From Microcaldota archaeon (GTDB taxonomy: Archaea; Micrarchaeota; Micrarchaeia; Anstonellales; Anstonellaceae): DNA of 15,208 nt. The stretch spans positions 1 through 15,208 of the forward strand of contig JAOAJF010000020.1 in the NCBI GenBank assembly GCA_026414325.1. The letters are read 5' to 3'. Positions 14,789 through 15,208 of the stretch are shown here, piece by piece. Positions within the stretch are counted from its first letter, which is position 1, and each line of letters opens with the position of its first letter. The notes beneath the pieces are model-generated. The model made no database searches, was not told where the DNA came from, and saw only the letters and a list, made by a program, of their open reading frames with translations. The translations under genes were made by a program, and so were the position numbers.

Positions 14789-15208
14789 TTATTTTCTTTT
14801 TAATCCTTTCATATACATATAAAAAATTTCATGTAGTTTTACTCCGTTTTTATAATACTCTTCTTCTACATACTTATCTATCTCTCTTTGCTTATCATCT
14901 AGATTAAGTAAAGGCAGAGCCGAGGAACTTCTCTCTATTTTTTTTCTTCCAATCCCCTCTAGAAATGTTCTAGTTATCAAATCTGTCACAAATACCAAAT
15001 ATTTATTATAGTCTCGCTGGTTTTTATATTTTAGAATTAAAGGATGTTTGGTATATATTATTATTATTCCTTCTTCTTCATAGGAACTAATTCTCTTATT
15101 TTCTTCATCTTTTGTTGAATAGAATTTAATATCGTTCAGTACTCCTCCTCCAACTGGAGGGGAAACAATATTCAGATTCAAAACACACTTTAAACCCTCA
15201 TATAAAGC
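14789..15208 (-). CDS. Hypothetical protein, N-terminus probably beyond the window
   Basis: The frame is open to the right edge. Before the first candidate start, a TTG at 15179-15181, it reads ALYEGLKCV, so the gene probably continues outside the window and only the last 139 residues are seen. GAGGG at about 15195-15199 lies 12 bases before that TTG, so a TTG start is possible but poorly spaced. The visible part has a Pro/Gly-rich stretch (VSPPVGGG), a strand GIIIIYTKHPLI, and helices LVFVTDLITRTFLEG and EIDKYVEEEYYKNGVKLHEIFYMYMKGL. The strand followed by HPLI loosely recalls the end of some GHKL-type ATPase proteins, but this is a weak resemblance and no ATP-binding motif is visible. Confidence 0.6.
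   Translation of the reverse strand, partial: ALYEGLKCVLNLNIVSPPVGGGVLNDIKFYSTKDEENKRISSYEEEGIIIIYTKHPLILKYKNQRDYNKYLVFVTDLITRTFLEGIGRKKIERSSSALPLLNLDDKQREIDKYVEEEYYKNGVKLHEIFYMYMKGLKRK

Overview
The window looks like chromosomal DNA from a very AT-rich archaeon with short intergenic gaps. The evidence is an archaeal-type ATP-dependent DNA ligase, an archaeal-type asparaginyl-tRNA synthetase, TATA-like elements about 26-27 bp upstream of several start codons (leaderless transcription), and GGTG/GAGGT Shine-Dalgarno sites in front of other genes. The low G+C and many unrecognisable Lys/Glu-rich proteins would suit a small-genome (DPANN-like) lineage, but nothing here fixes the phylum. I see no tRNA, rRNA, CRISPR array, insertion sequence or gene-free stretch over 300 bases.

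Layout. At the left edge, positions 2-127 may be the tail of a + strand gene. Two small unknown genes then diverge from a compact promoter region near 360-420. asnS (minus, 689-1996) and lig (plus, 2087-4066) form a divergent pair of information-processing genes. Next is a secreted CAP/SCP-domain protein. Its TATA box and signal peptide (4128-4211) lie in a different frame from its CAP domain (about 4205-4678), so the gene appears frameshifted. A minus-strand group of three unknown genes follows (6839 down to 4668). Divergent from it is a zinc ABC transporter operon: lipoprotein znuA, ATPase znuC and permease znuB overlap at their ends, and a perfect inverted repeat sits between the znuA TATA box and start codon. 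carA and carB (minus, 13640 down to 9375) encode a complete two-subunit carbamoyl-phosphate synthetase. Upstream on the same strand lie three more unknown genes (15208 down to 13698). The middle one ends in a domain that resembles the type IX secretion C-terminal sorting domain of Bacteroidetes, an unexpected find beside archaeal genes.

How the genes work together. AsnS charges tRNA-Asn directly and Lig seals DNA nicks. ZnuABC imports zinc, with ZnuA capturing it outside the cell. CarAB turns glutamine, bicarbonate and 2 ATP into carbamoyl phosphate for pyrimidines or arginine. The two unknown clusters and the CAP protein are the accessory part. I found no convincing defence or mobile system. 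The main points of interest are the sorting-like domain, the broken CAP gene, an insertion of about 80 residues in the ligase, and palindromes in the znuA and carA promoter regions.
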